In this document: one piece after another, positions 34,001 through 64,000 of the stretch | Layout of the letters: the number at the start of each line of letters is the position of its first letter | Position numbering within the stretch: position 1 is the first letter of the stretch | Source: Phalacrocorax aristotelis | Taxonomy: Eukaryota > Chordata > Aves > Suliformes > Phalacrocoracidae | Direction: 5' to 3' | Length of the DNA: 64,000 nt | Assembly (NCBI RefSeq): GCF_949628215.1 | Contig: NC_134279.1 | Location: 84,129,517-84,193,516 of the forward strand | Notes under the pieces: model-generated | The model's input: only the letters and a program-made list of their open reading frames with translations | Database searches by the model: none | What the model was told of the DNA's origin: nothing | Made by a program: the position numbers and the translations under genes

Positions 34001-35662
34001 AGATAGCTGATCCCATCGTGCTGGCATTGGGGGCCTCCCGCAACAGGTACCGGGGGGGATGGAAGAGCAGCAGGGTCTGACCCCGCCGGGAGCAGCGCTG
34101 CCCCAGGGGGCTGCGTGCTGGGGGGCAGCGGGGAGGAGTGGCAGGGGTCCACCTCTCCCCGCCATGTTGGGGAAGAGCCAGGCTGGGTCCCCCATGGCCT
34201 CCACGTGCTCCCTCCGCCTCGGGTCCTCGCTGTCTGTTTTTGGGCAGGATCGGTGCCAGCGGAGGGGGCTAGAGCCATCCTGGGGGCGGGGTGGGTGCTG
34301 CTCCCGGGGTGGGCACGGCCCCGCTGAGCTGTGCCTCCCCTAGGAGCCCCTGGAAGCATTTCCGTGGCATCAGCATGTGCCTCTTCTTGCTGGTTTTCCC
34401 TTGCTTCATGGCCTACAAGATCGCCCACTTCTTCCACCTGGATTTCTGGCTGCTGATCCTGGTCTCCAGCTGCATGCTCACCTCTCTGCAGGTATGGCAG
34501 CTCCCGCTCCCCCTGGGAGTCTCGCTGGGACCCCCAGGTTGGGCATCCGTGCCCGTCCCACGCCCACGACCCTGCCCCAGTCACCCTCACCCAGCCCCGA
34601 CTGGGGACACTGGGTGGGGGTGTGCGATCTGGCATCCGGCCACCCTCAACAAGGCACCGTCCCACCGCCCGCCAGGTGATGGGCACCCTCTTCATCTACA
34701 CCCTCTTCATGGTGGAGCTGCTCCAGGACACACCGCTGGAGCGGATGGACGAGATCATCTACTGCGTAAACGCGGTGAGCCGGGTGCTGGAGTTCCTGGT
34801 GGCCGTCTGCGTGGTGGGCTACGGCACCTGGGAGTCCCTCTTCGGGGAGTGGAGCTGGATGGGCGCCTCCGTCATCATCATCCACTCCTACTTCAACGTC
34901 TGGCTGCGCGCTCAGTCGGGCTGGAGGAGCTTTCTGCTGCGCCGCGAGGCTGCCAAGAAGATCAACTCCCTGCCCCGGGCTACGGGCGGGCAGCTGCGGG
35001 ACCACAACGATGTCTGCGCCATCTGCTTCCAGGTCAGCCCCCCTCCCCCTCGCCGGCACCTCTGCAGCACCAGGGGACCCCGCTCTGGGCAGCCCCGGGG
35101 GTCCCGGGCCCAGCGGGTGATGTCCTCTCCCTGCCTGCAGGACATGCAGGTGGCCGTCGTCACCGCCTGCAGTCACTTCTTCCACGCCGCCTGCCTCCGC
35201 AAGTGGCTCTACGTGCAGGACACGTGCCCCATGTGCCACCAGCAGGTCACGCCGGCGGCCACCGAGGAGGATCCCGGCATCGGGAGGGTGGCTCGGCCAG
35301 CGCCGGCCGGCAGGGACGAGGTGCCAGAGGACGGAGGAGCCACCGTGAGCCCAACCCCGGCTCGGCCCCGGGCGGATCGGCTGCCTGGCGGGGACGGCGT
35401 GGGCCCAGGCCCAGGGGGCAGCGGGGCTTCCCCGGACGATGGGGCTGGGGAGCTCGGCCCCCACCACCCCGCTCAGCCCCACGCCTCTGCCCCCCAGGAA
35501 CAAGAAGTGGGTGCTGTCCCGCACCCCCACGGGGACCCTCACCCTGGTGTCCAGGACACACAGCATCCATCCCCCTCGCCTGCCAGCCCAGACCCCTTTG
35601 CCAGCCCGGAGCTGGGCACGGGGGACAGTGGGGACTCCCACAGCAGCCCCCACCCCTCCTAG
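31043..35662 (+). CDS. RNF145-like multi-pass ER RING ubiquitin ligase
   Basis: Eleven coding exons: 31043-31211, 32226-32334, 32408-32499, 32793-33028, 33172-33347, 33489-33629, 33864-34046, 34344-34491, 34676-35032 and 35141-35662, with all phases consistent (ten junction-bounded blocks as listed; the first intron is the longest). The product is about 710 residues. It aligns along its length with human RNF145 (LEAVANVALRVP, FTVSYLALGILNLCKFYL, SMIEIADPIVLALGASRN, FGEWSWMGASVIIIHSY). The N-terminal three quarters is a chain of membrane helices. The RING-H2 is C532, C535, C547, H549, H552, C555, C566, C569. A tail of about 140 residues after the RING is Pro/Gly-rich. RNF145 itself has YLYF in the sterol-sensing region; here residues 76-79 are YLHL. 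It is not RNF139, which is more distant. It lies just upstream of EBF4 in the same direction. The symbol is left blank because this is a paralogue. Confidence 0.93.
31225..31960. repeat. ~34-bp minisatellite in intron 1 of the RNF145-like gene
   Basis: Units follow GGGGACACCCCAAGGGATGG then ACAGGTTGGGGACACG, with variants (CAGGCTGGGG, CATGTTGGGG). About 20 copies. It gives spurious open frames on both strands. Confidence 0.88.
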
Positions 35663-35789
35663 CAGCGCGGACTGCCGCCCCTGCTGCCGGGGTCACTCTG
35701 CGGGTGCCGTGCCAGCAGCGAGCGGGGCCGCGACCCCGCATGGCACCAGCGTCCCCGAGTGCCCGCATCCCCTCAGACTCCTTTTTTGC

Positions 35790-35795
35790 AATAAA
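35790..35795 (+). terminator. Polyadenylation signal of the RNF145-like gene
   Basis: AATAAA in a T-rich context (CTTTTTTGCAATAAAG), 128 bases after the stop codon. Confidence 0.8.
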
Positions 35796-36019
35796 GCCGG
35801 AGCTGAAGCGGCTGCGCCCGAGGGCCGGGGCTGCACATCTTGCCTGCCCCGTGCCAGGACGGTGCCCCGTGTGCCGGGACGGTGCCCCATGCAGGACACG
35901 TCCCTGGAGGGGGACAGGGCTCTGCCACGGGCGTGGGAAGGGTGGGCACCTGATGGGTGCTCGGTGGGTGCCCGGCTGCCTTCTGGCCTTACCCCACTAG
36001 ATGGCATGGGTGGCATGTG

Positions 36020-36360
36020 CTGGGTGGCTTGGCGTGGGTGGTGGGGGGCTTGGGGGGGGTTTTGGGGTGGTCGTGGTTGGGGGAGGGCCTGCACTCAGCA
36101 TGGATCTGGTGTGGCATGGGTTTGGGGTGGGGTGGCATGGGTCTGGTGTGGGATGGTGTGGGCTTGGTGTGGGTCCGGCAGGAGTTGGTGTGGGTGTGGC
36201 GCAGGATGGCATGGGACTGGCAGGGGTTTGGTGTGGGTCTTGTGGGTCTGGCACAGATGGCATGGGTTTGGCATGGGTCTGGCACGGGTTTGGTGTGGGT
36301 CTGGCAGGAGCTTGGTGTGGGTCTGGCACAGGATGGCATGGGCTTGGTGTGGGTTGCCTT
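36020..36360. repeat. Degenerate GGTGTGGGTCTGGCA repeat
   Basis: Units of about 20-30 bp (GGTGTGGGTCTGGCAGGAG, GGCATGGGTTTGG) run to 36360. Non-coding. Confidence 0.75.
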
Positions 36361-37334
36361 TCCCAGCTCTGCTGCCAAATCTCTTTCCCTGTTCCCATCC
36401 CTGTGCCCATGCCAGGATGGGACCAGGGGCCTCCCTCCAGCCCAGGCAAGACTGGGGAGGGGGCCCAGCCCTGCCCGGGGTCCCCATCCTCTCCCTGCTC
36501 AGCCCTGGGCCCCCAGGATGGGGAGCTTGGGGGCAGGTTCCCAGCTGCACAGGGTCCCCATCTCCCCTGCTGTGGGGGAGACCCAGCCCTCCCAGCAGCA
36601 CCGGTGCTGTCTGCAGGGGAAGGGGGGGGTCCCAGGGTGGGGGGTCCCTGGGGAGGCGGTAAATGGGCTCCCCGCTTCCAGCTCAGCCCCACCCTGCACT
36701 TACCCTAACACCGGCAGCTCCCTTGGGCCGCACAGCCCATTAGCCAGAGGGAGGGAGAAACCCATCCATAAAACCCATCTGGAGGGAGCTGAGTGGGTGT
36801 GGGACCCCCCTGTGCCCCCTCCTCCATCCACCAGGCCCCCCCCACCACCCCGGTGTGCCCCCTGGAGCCCGGCTGCCCTGGGTCCCTGGCCCCCTCCTGC
36901 AGCAGGCGGGTGGGGGGGGTCATTGGGGTCCCTGGGGTGCCCCTGGGCGGCGAGTGCAGCAGCCCCCACCCCACTGCTTGGCCCCGCAGGGGTTTGATGT
37001 GGGGTGGCCGCCGTGAGGGGCCCCCAAGCATCCCCCCTCACGCCCAGCCACGAGTGGGGCAGCCCCCGCAGCACTCCCGGCCCCCCCCTGGGTGCTCGGC
37101 AGCGCTGTCTCCATTAGGGCCCATTACCGGAGCTGTGGCAGGGAGCACGGCTCCCCACGGGGCCGGTCCCGGCGGAGGGACCCACGTCCCCCGGGGCGGC
37201 TCAGCCCGGCGCTGCCTGGAAATGGGAGGTGGGGGGGGGCAGGGAGCAGGTCCCCCACTGCCCCCCGCCCAATCCACCCACAGTGGGAGTGGGGGTCCCT
37301 TCAGTGGTGCCCGTCCCTGGGGTATCTGGGCAGG
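36361..37334. other. Gene-free stretch between the RNF145-like gene and EBF4
   Basis: No recognisable exon. A slightly AT-richer block at 36700-36790 (CCCATTAGCCAGAGGGAGGG, CCATAAAACCCATCTGG) could be regulatory. Confidence 0.4.
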
Positions 37335-37790
37335 ATGGGGGCATGGATGGATGCTGGGATGGACGAGGATGTGTGCAGATAGGTGCTGGGATGGGTGGGG
37401 ATGGATGCTGGGATGGATGGGGATGGATGCTGGGATGGATGGGGATGCGTGCGGATGGATGCTGGGATGGATGGGGATGGATGCTGGGATGGACGAGGAT
37501 GCGTGCGGATGGATGCTGGGATGGACGCTGGGATGGATGGGGATGGATGCTGGGATGGACGAGGATGCGTGCGGATGGATGCTGGGATGGACGCTGGGAT
37601 GGATGGGGATGGATGCTGGGATGGACGAGGATGCGTGCGGATGGGTGCTGGGATGGACGCTGGGATGGGTGGGGATGGATGCTGGGATGGACGAGGATGC
37701 GTGCGGATAGATGCTGGGATGGATGGGGCATGGACAGATGGACACTGGGCCGGGTGGGTGTATGGACAATTGGATGCTGGGCTGGGTGGG
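37335..37790. repeat. GATGCTGGGATGGA minisatellite with ~66-bp higher-order unit
   Basis: Short GGGATGGATGGGGATGGATG units are organised into a block of about 66 bp, ending in GACGAGGATGCGTGCGG, that repeats three to four times between 37440 and 37705. The basic motif resembles that of the large array in EBF4 intron 6. Confidence 0.85.
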
Positions 37791-39829
37791 TGCATGCATA
37801 AATGGGCGCCTGGTTTCTGCAGGAGCCATCATGGCCCCACCAGCCCTCGGGAGGCTCCAGGTGACAGCGCAGGGTGCTGGGGGGGGTCTGTCTGCAGAGC
37901 CCCACGCGGGTGCTGCGGCCGCCCTGGCGCTGGGTGGCCAGAGGGAGAAGGGCGCAGCGGGGAGCTGCGTTGGGGGGCCGGGCTGCAGAGCCCCCACACG
38001 GCGTGTGAGTGAGAGGGCAGTGTGTGAGAGACGCGAGGGGCTGCCAGGGTGGGGTGTCCCTGTGTGCCACCCTTGCCAGCTCTGCCCACAGCCCCCCTGC
38101 CCAGGCACAGACACCAACCCGCCGCTCCTGCCGCAGGGCCGGCATCCCCTCGTGCAGCAAGGGAGGCCCCGAAGCCAGCCATGGCTTGGAATTCCCGGCC
38201 CCTTTGGCTGCTGGAGGCCTCTGCTCCCCTGGGACCCCCCCTCGCCTCCCCTGGGCTGGCAGTGCTGGCTCCCCAGCAGAGGATCAAGCCAAGCCCCGAC
38301 TCCTCAGCCTCCTTTGGGGCCCTTCCCTGTGGACGAGGGTCCCCTGGGCACCGTGCACCCCTTGGGGCTCCTGGCCTGCCCCCCTGGGTGCTGGGGATGC
38401 TCCTGGAGGGGCTGGGACACGTGTTCCCATGCTGCCCCGGGGGTCCCTGCCCCCTTGGGGTGCTGCCTGCTGCCCCCGCTGGCCCCCATCTCAGCAGTGT
38501 GGCAGGGACTGCAGGCAGCTGTGCAGGGCTGGCACCCCCCGGGCCCATACCCTGCCTGTACCTCGCCCATACCCTGCCCGGCAGGGTGGGGATGGGGACC
38601 CCCTTCACCGTAGGGCTGCTGTGGGTGTGGTAACATGGGGGGCTGAGACCCCAATGGCTGTGTCCCAGAGAGGGTCAGTGGGGGTTTGTGTGAGGCACTG
38701 GGGGTGATTTTCGGGTCACCTCTGGAGTACACTGAGGGGCGTAGGGGTCACCCTAGTGTGTCTCCAGGGTGCAGGGGGTCTCGTGTGGGGCATCTCAAGG
38801 GGCCTGGTTAGTCACACTGGGGTTTTTGGGGTGCTTCGTGGTTCTGAGGTGTCTGAGTGGCTCATTGAGGGTCAGTGTGGGGGACCCCAAATGGGTCTTC
38901 ATGGGGGAATCCCCTGAGGCCTCTCTGGGGTGTGGGGAGGATGCAGAGGGCTCACCCTGGCTTGGCTGGGGTCTCTCCGGGGCACCCCACCATGCAGGAG
39001 GGTCTCCCCAGGGTGTCCCTGGGGCCTGCCTGGGGTCTCTGCAGGGCATCCTGGGGGGATGGAGCGGGGGCTCCCCCGGGGTCTCTGCAGCATGTTTTGA
39101 GGGGTACAGTGAGGTTGCTCCGGGGTATCTCCGGGACCCGTTTGGGGTTGCTCCAGTGCATCCCAGGGGTGCAATGTGGTGTCCCTGGAGCCTGCCTAGG
39201 GTCTCTGCAGAGCATCCCGGGGAGATGCAGCGGGGTCTCCTCCGGGGTACCCCCGGGGCCCTGCCTGGGCTCTCCCGGGGCGGCAGGCACGGCGGTCGCC
39301 CAGGGGCTCCTCCGGTCCCTCCCGGCCCGGCCGTCCCCGGGGTGCCCGGTCCCCGCCGCCCCCTCCCCCGGTGCGGCGCTGGCCGCGGAGCCCCTCCGCC
39401 GGCTCGGGGAGGGACCGCTCCTCCCCGGAATGATGTCAGCCTGCCCGGCCGCGGCCCCCGCCTCCCCCGGCGGCTCCGGCCCTGCCTCCCCGGGGAGGCG
39501 GCGGCGGCGGCGGCATGGCCCGGGCCGGCGGGGCGGCGGGGCCGCGGCGGCGGGTGCTGGTGCTGATGGTGCTGGTGGCGGCGGCGGGACGGCGGGGCCG
39601 GGGAGCGGGGGGGAGGCGGCGGGGGGGGCGGCCCCCCCGGACCCCCCGACCCCACCCCGGGACCCCCGCCCGCCCGTTCCTGCTGCTGCTGCCGCTGCCG
39701 CCGCTGCCGCCGCCGCCGCCGCCCCGCGCCGCGCCCGCCGCCGCCGCCGCCCGCCCGGTAACGAGCCCCCCGCCGCCGCCCGCCCCCTCCCGCGCCCCTC
39801 TCCGGCCTCCTCCCCCCTCCGTCCCTCCA
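37791..39829. other. EBF4 5' flank, CpG-rich, with a possible upstream exon
   Basis: 38770-39260 is a loose repeat of GGGGTCTCTGCAGGGCATCC blocks. From about 39280 the sequence is extremely CpG-rich. An open frame from the ATG at 39515 ([19 protein letters not shown]) reaches a good donor (CCCG/GTAACG, after 39757). It might be an alternative first exon or 5' UTR of EBF4, or nothing. Confidence 0.35.
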
Positions 39830-40310
39830 CCCCTCCTCTCAGCCTTCCTCCATCCCTCCCTCCACTCCTCCTCTCCATCCCTCCCTCCAGCCCCCTAAGC
39901 CTTCCTCCCTCCCTCCACTCCTCCTCTGCCTCCCTCCATCCCTCCCTCCATCCCTCCCTCCAGGCCCCTAAGCCTTCCTCCCTCCCTCCACTCCTCCTCT
40001 GCCTCCCTCCATCCCTCCCTCCAAGTCCTCTCAGCCTCCCTCCATCCCTCCCTCCACTCCTCCTCTGCTTTCCCCATCCCTCCCTCCATCCCTCCCTCCA
40101 TCCCTCCCTCCACTCCTCCTCTGCTTTCCCCATCCCTCCCTCCATCCCTCCCTCCGCTCCTCTAAGCCTTCCTCCACCCCTCCCTCCACTCCTCCTCTGC
40201 CTCCCTCCATCCCTCCCTCCACTCCTCCTCTGCCTTCCTCCATCCCTCCCTCCGCTCCCCTAAGCCTTCCTCCACCCCTCCCTCCACTCCTCCCCTGCCT
40301 ACCCCACCCC
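39830..40310. repeat. Pyrimidine-rich CCATCCCTCCCTCC repeat upstream of EBF4
   Basis: Almost all C and T on the plus strand for nearly 480 bp, in units of about 30-50 bp containing CCATCCCTCCCTCCACTCCT and CTCTGCCTCCCT. Such strand asymmetry favours triplex (H-DNA) structures. It lies 260-740 bp before the EBF4 ATG. Confidence 0.85.
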
Positions 40311-40573
40311 CTGCTCCGCCGCCCCCCGCCCCTTCCCCTCCCGGTCCCCGCACTTGGCTCCTGGTCGTCTCCGTCTCCAACTTCTCCGGCCCTGCCTCCT
40401 CCAGCCCCCGCCTCCCGCCTCCCCCCGAGCCTCCCACCCGGCCTCCCCCCGCTCCCACCCGGCCACCCGCCGCAGATGCCGCTTCCCCGGCGGCCGGGAC
40501 GGCGGCCCCCGGCACCTGCCCGCCTCTGAGCCCCGGGGCAGGAAAGTTGGGGGCGGCCGCTGAGCCCCCTGCC

Positions 40574-61594
<21,021 letters not shown>

Positions 61595-62528
61595 GCACAG
61601 TAGGTCCTGGGACGCACCGGCCCCCCCCATCCCGCTGGGACAGGCAGGGGGAGCAGGGCCAAGGAGGGCAGGGACCCCCCACCCCGGCGTGTCCACCCCT
61701 CGCCTTCCCTTGCAGCCGTGTCCGGCCGCCTCGGGCCACCCATGTGAGCCGCGACATGGACCGGGACTGAGCGTGGCCTCACAGCCCAGTGGCACTGGCC
61801 CCTCCAACTCCCTCCCGGGGACTCCCGTGGGGATTGGGGCACGCAGGGCTGTGGGACCTGCCACCCCACTGCCCTGCGGCTGCCACAGCCCGGCCCCGCA
61901 GAGCTCAGACCCCTCGCAGGACAGGGGCTGCACCCCACAGCGGGGCGTCCCCAGGGTGGGGGGGGGGGGTGACCCCAGCCAGGGCCAGCATCGGTGTGGC
62001 TTGGCATGGCTCGGCTCAACCAGAGAGGGGCCTTGGCGGGGGGAGCCCCCAGGAATGACCCAAACGCTCTGGGTTTAGCCTCAGAAAGACACCAAGAGAC
62101 CTGCGAGGTGCAGGGTGGCAGCAGCAGACGCCGCGGGCAGGGCGCTCGGGGGTGGGACGGATGCTCCGGGGCAGGATGGGGGTGAATGTTCCAGGGCAGG
62201 AGGGATGCTCGGGGGTGGGATGGATGCTCCAGTGGGACCCAGCTCCCCCCTCCACACTTCCCGGCTCTCTCACCGCCGCGGCCAGCGCTCTCTCCCCAGA
62301 TGTGCAGCTCCACATCTGGAGCCGCCCACCCGCAGCTGCCGGGCGGCTGAGGCCGGATCTCTGCCTGCACCCCGTGCCCCCGCGCAGGATCGGGGCCTCG
62401 GTGCCGCCCAGGCGGGGGGTCTGGGCTGCCCCAGCCCACCGACCCCGAGCCCCTGGCACGGGGTGCAGTTCCTGACCCCATCAGCCACCGGGGCTGGCTG
62501 TCCCAGGACACAACCGCAGCTCTTTTCT

Positions 62529-62577
62529 CATTATTATCACTATTATTATTATTAATATTATTATTATTATTATTTTT
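62529..62577. repeat. (ATT)n microsatellite in the EBF4 3' UTR region
   Basis: An imperfect TATTATTATTA tract about 130 bp before the probable poly(A) signal. Confidence 0.85.
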
Positions 62578-62706
62578 AGCAGCAGGCAAGCCAGCGGGCA
62601 GGGGCTCTGGCAGGGCAGGCAGGAGACCCCCGGCCCTGGCACTGCCTCCCCGTGCCGGGGTTTTCCCTGTTCTCCCAGCCAGGAGGGAGCGGCCGGGAAT
62701 TTTGTA

Positions 62707-62712
62707 AATAAA
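62707..62712 (+). terminator. Probable EBF4 polyadenylation signal AATAAA
   Basis: AATAAA in the context GTAAATAAAGAAAAAGGG, followed by 13 genomic As. It implies a 3' UTR of about 1.1 kb. Confidence 0.6.
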
Positions 62713-62734
62713 GAAAAAGGGAAAAAAAAAAAAA

Positions 62735-64000
62735 GACCAACCTACTCCCCGCATTGCCCCTGTGGGGGTGGCCCGTGTCTCCCCCTCCCCATGTCTCGTG
62801 CTGCTGTGCCCTGCTCAGTGTCAGCACGCGTGTCCCCCCCGCTGCCCCTCGCTCCGGGCTGGGTCCTGGCTCGATATCCCCAGTCACTGCCTGGGGTGAC
62901 CGCGGGGGTCCCAGGGCTGGGGGCAGCCCCCCTGCCTGCTCTCGGGGACAGGGTGTCCCCCCTGGGGTCCCGGTCCCCCCGCAGCAGTGGTGCAGGACAG
63001 CAATGCTGGGGTCCCTCAGAGTTGGGGGCTTTCTGACATGGAAATAAAAGGCCTTGCAGAGGGGCACCGACTCCAGGGGGTCTGTAAGCAGGGAGGGGGG
63101 CAGCACATAGGGACACCCCCGGGGACAGTGACACCTGCAGCAGCAGGAGTGTGTGGGGGTCCTGGGGAAAGGGGATGGGGGTGCTTCATCCACAGCCACC
63201 CCCAGCACCACCTGCTCTGTTCCGGCAGCACCCACTCCGCGCCCCGTGACCCCCCGGGGTCCTGCCCCCACACCCCGGGTGGCTCGGGGTCCCGGTGGTG
63301 GTCCCGTCCCACCCCACCCCAGCTGGAAACACTCGGCCCCGGCTCGGCCCCCCACCTTGTTCCATTGCCAGAGTCCCGGAAAGGCAGGCGCGGCGCTCCC
63401 TCCCACGCCAGACCCATGGGACCCCCGAGCAGCTGCCCCCCGCCCCCACGCCCTACGGGGCCAGACCCCCAGGGGGACATGTGGTCACAGCCCCCCCCAG
63501 CCCATGGCCCCTCAGGCACCCCCAAAGCCATTGCCCCAGCACCCCAACTGGGCAGGAGTGGGAGGGCCCCTGTGGCTGCCCCCGCTACCGCCCAGCCCTA
63601 CCTGGGTGGGCAGCACCCATGCAGGGACCTCCGCGAAGGCAGCTGAGGCCTTGCAGCTCATTGCATGCCAGGGCAGCGAACAGACACCCACCGCTGCTGC
63701 CACAGGGCTGAACAAAGGGGGGGCCCGAACCCCACCAGCCAGCATAGCTCAGCTGAGGTTGTGGGTCCTGCCAGATCCCAATGCCCCCTCAGCCTGCTCT
63801 GAAGCCCACAGGTGGGGACCCCCCCCACAAAGATGCTGTCCAAGGGGAGGGGGCATCAGTCTGTGCCCACCAGGGTGGGACGGGGCTCTCATGGGACAGG
63901 GGCACCCGAAACAGGGGCCTGGGCAGAGTGGGGTGGGCAGGGGGCTCTGCCCCTGCTCAGATTTGGCATGGGGTGGCAGGGAAGGGACCCCAGAATCCCA
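62735..64000. other. Right flank, no gene recognised
   Basis: GC-rich sequence with open frames on both strands but no protein that could be recognised. A second AATAAA at about 63041 could be a distal EBF4 end. Confidence 0.4.

Noticed and set aside
31043-35662. Identification as RNF139 (TRC8) or as the RNF145 orthologue itself
   Set aside because: Similarity along the chain is much closer to RNF145 than RNF139, but the neighbours (EBF4, AP5S1) and the many substitutions, including YLHL, point to a paralogue.
62987-63646. 219-residue plus-strand frame in the right flank
   Set aside because: Low-complexity Pro/Gly-rich, overlapped by equally long minus-strand frames, no recognisable domain.

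Overview
The window looks like a compact, very GC-rich piece of a bird genome, probably a microchromosome. The evidence is several CR1 LINE fragments with the avian 3' end, short introns, long G and C runs, abundant minisatellites, and a gene order matching part of human 20p13 (SPEF1 - CDC25B - AP5S1, plus EBF4). Six protein genes can be read exon by exon: SPEF1 (-, 173-5325), CDC25B (+, 11250-17164), AP5S1 (+, 18895-20100), a type II C-type lectin (-, 22483-25347), an RNF145 paralogue (+, 31043-35662) and EBF4 (+, 40574-61594). No RNA gene, CRISPR array or intact mobile element was recognised.

Layout: 0-5.4 kb holds SPEF1, with two CR1 fragments in its introns and an RFX-type X-box just upstream. 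5.4-11 kb is gene-free, with a tandem repeat at each end. 11-17.2 kb is CDC25B, behind a promoter with an inverted CCAAT box, a CHR-like element and a TATA-like box. 18.6-20.1 kb is AP5S1 behind six CCAAT boxes. 20.6-22 kb is a 1.4-kb CR1. 22.5-25.3 kb is the lectin, with a 16-bp satellite splitting its lectin-domain exons. 25.3-31 kb is gene-free and ends in a promoter with five YY1-like sites. 31-35.7 kb is the RNF145-like ligase. 35.7-40.5 kb is repeat-rich flank. 40.5-62.7 kb is EBF4, whose introns carry about 3.5 kb of adjacent satellite (51.0-54.6 kb), purine-pyrimidine alternating tracts and AT-rich islands that look like conserved regulatory DNA. 62.7-64 kb shows nothing recognisable.

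The genes do not form one pathway. SPEF1 acts on ciliary microtubules, CDC25B in mitotic entry, AP5S1 in endosomal sorting, the lectin at the cell surface, the RNF145 paralogue as an ER ubiquitin ligase, and EBF4 as a transcription factor. The most informative feature is the tandem pair RNF145-like - EBF4: in human, RNF145 sits next to EBF1, so this looks like the second copy of an ancient duplicated neighbourhood. Two single-base frame problems, in CDC25B exon 14 and EBF4 exon 1, lie in otherwise intact genes and are more likely sequence errors than real lesions.
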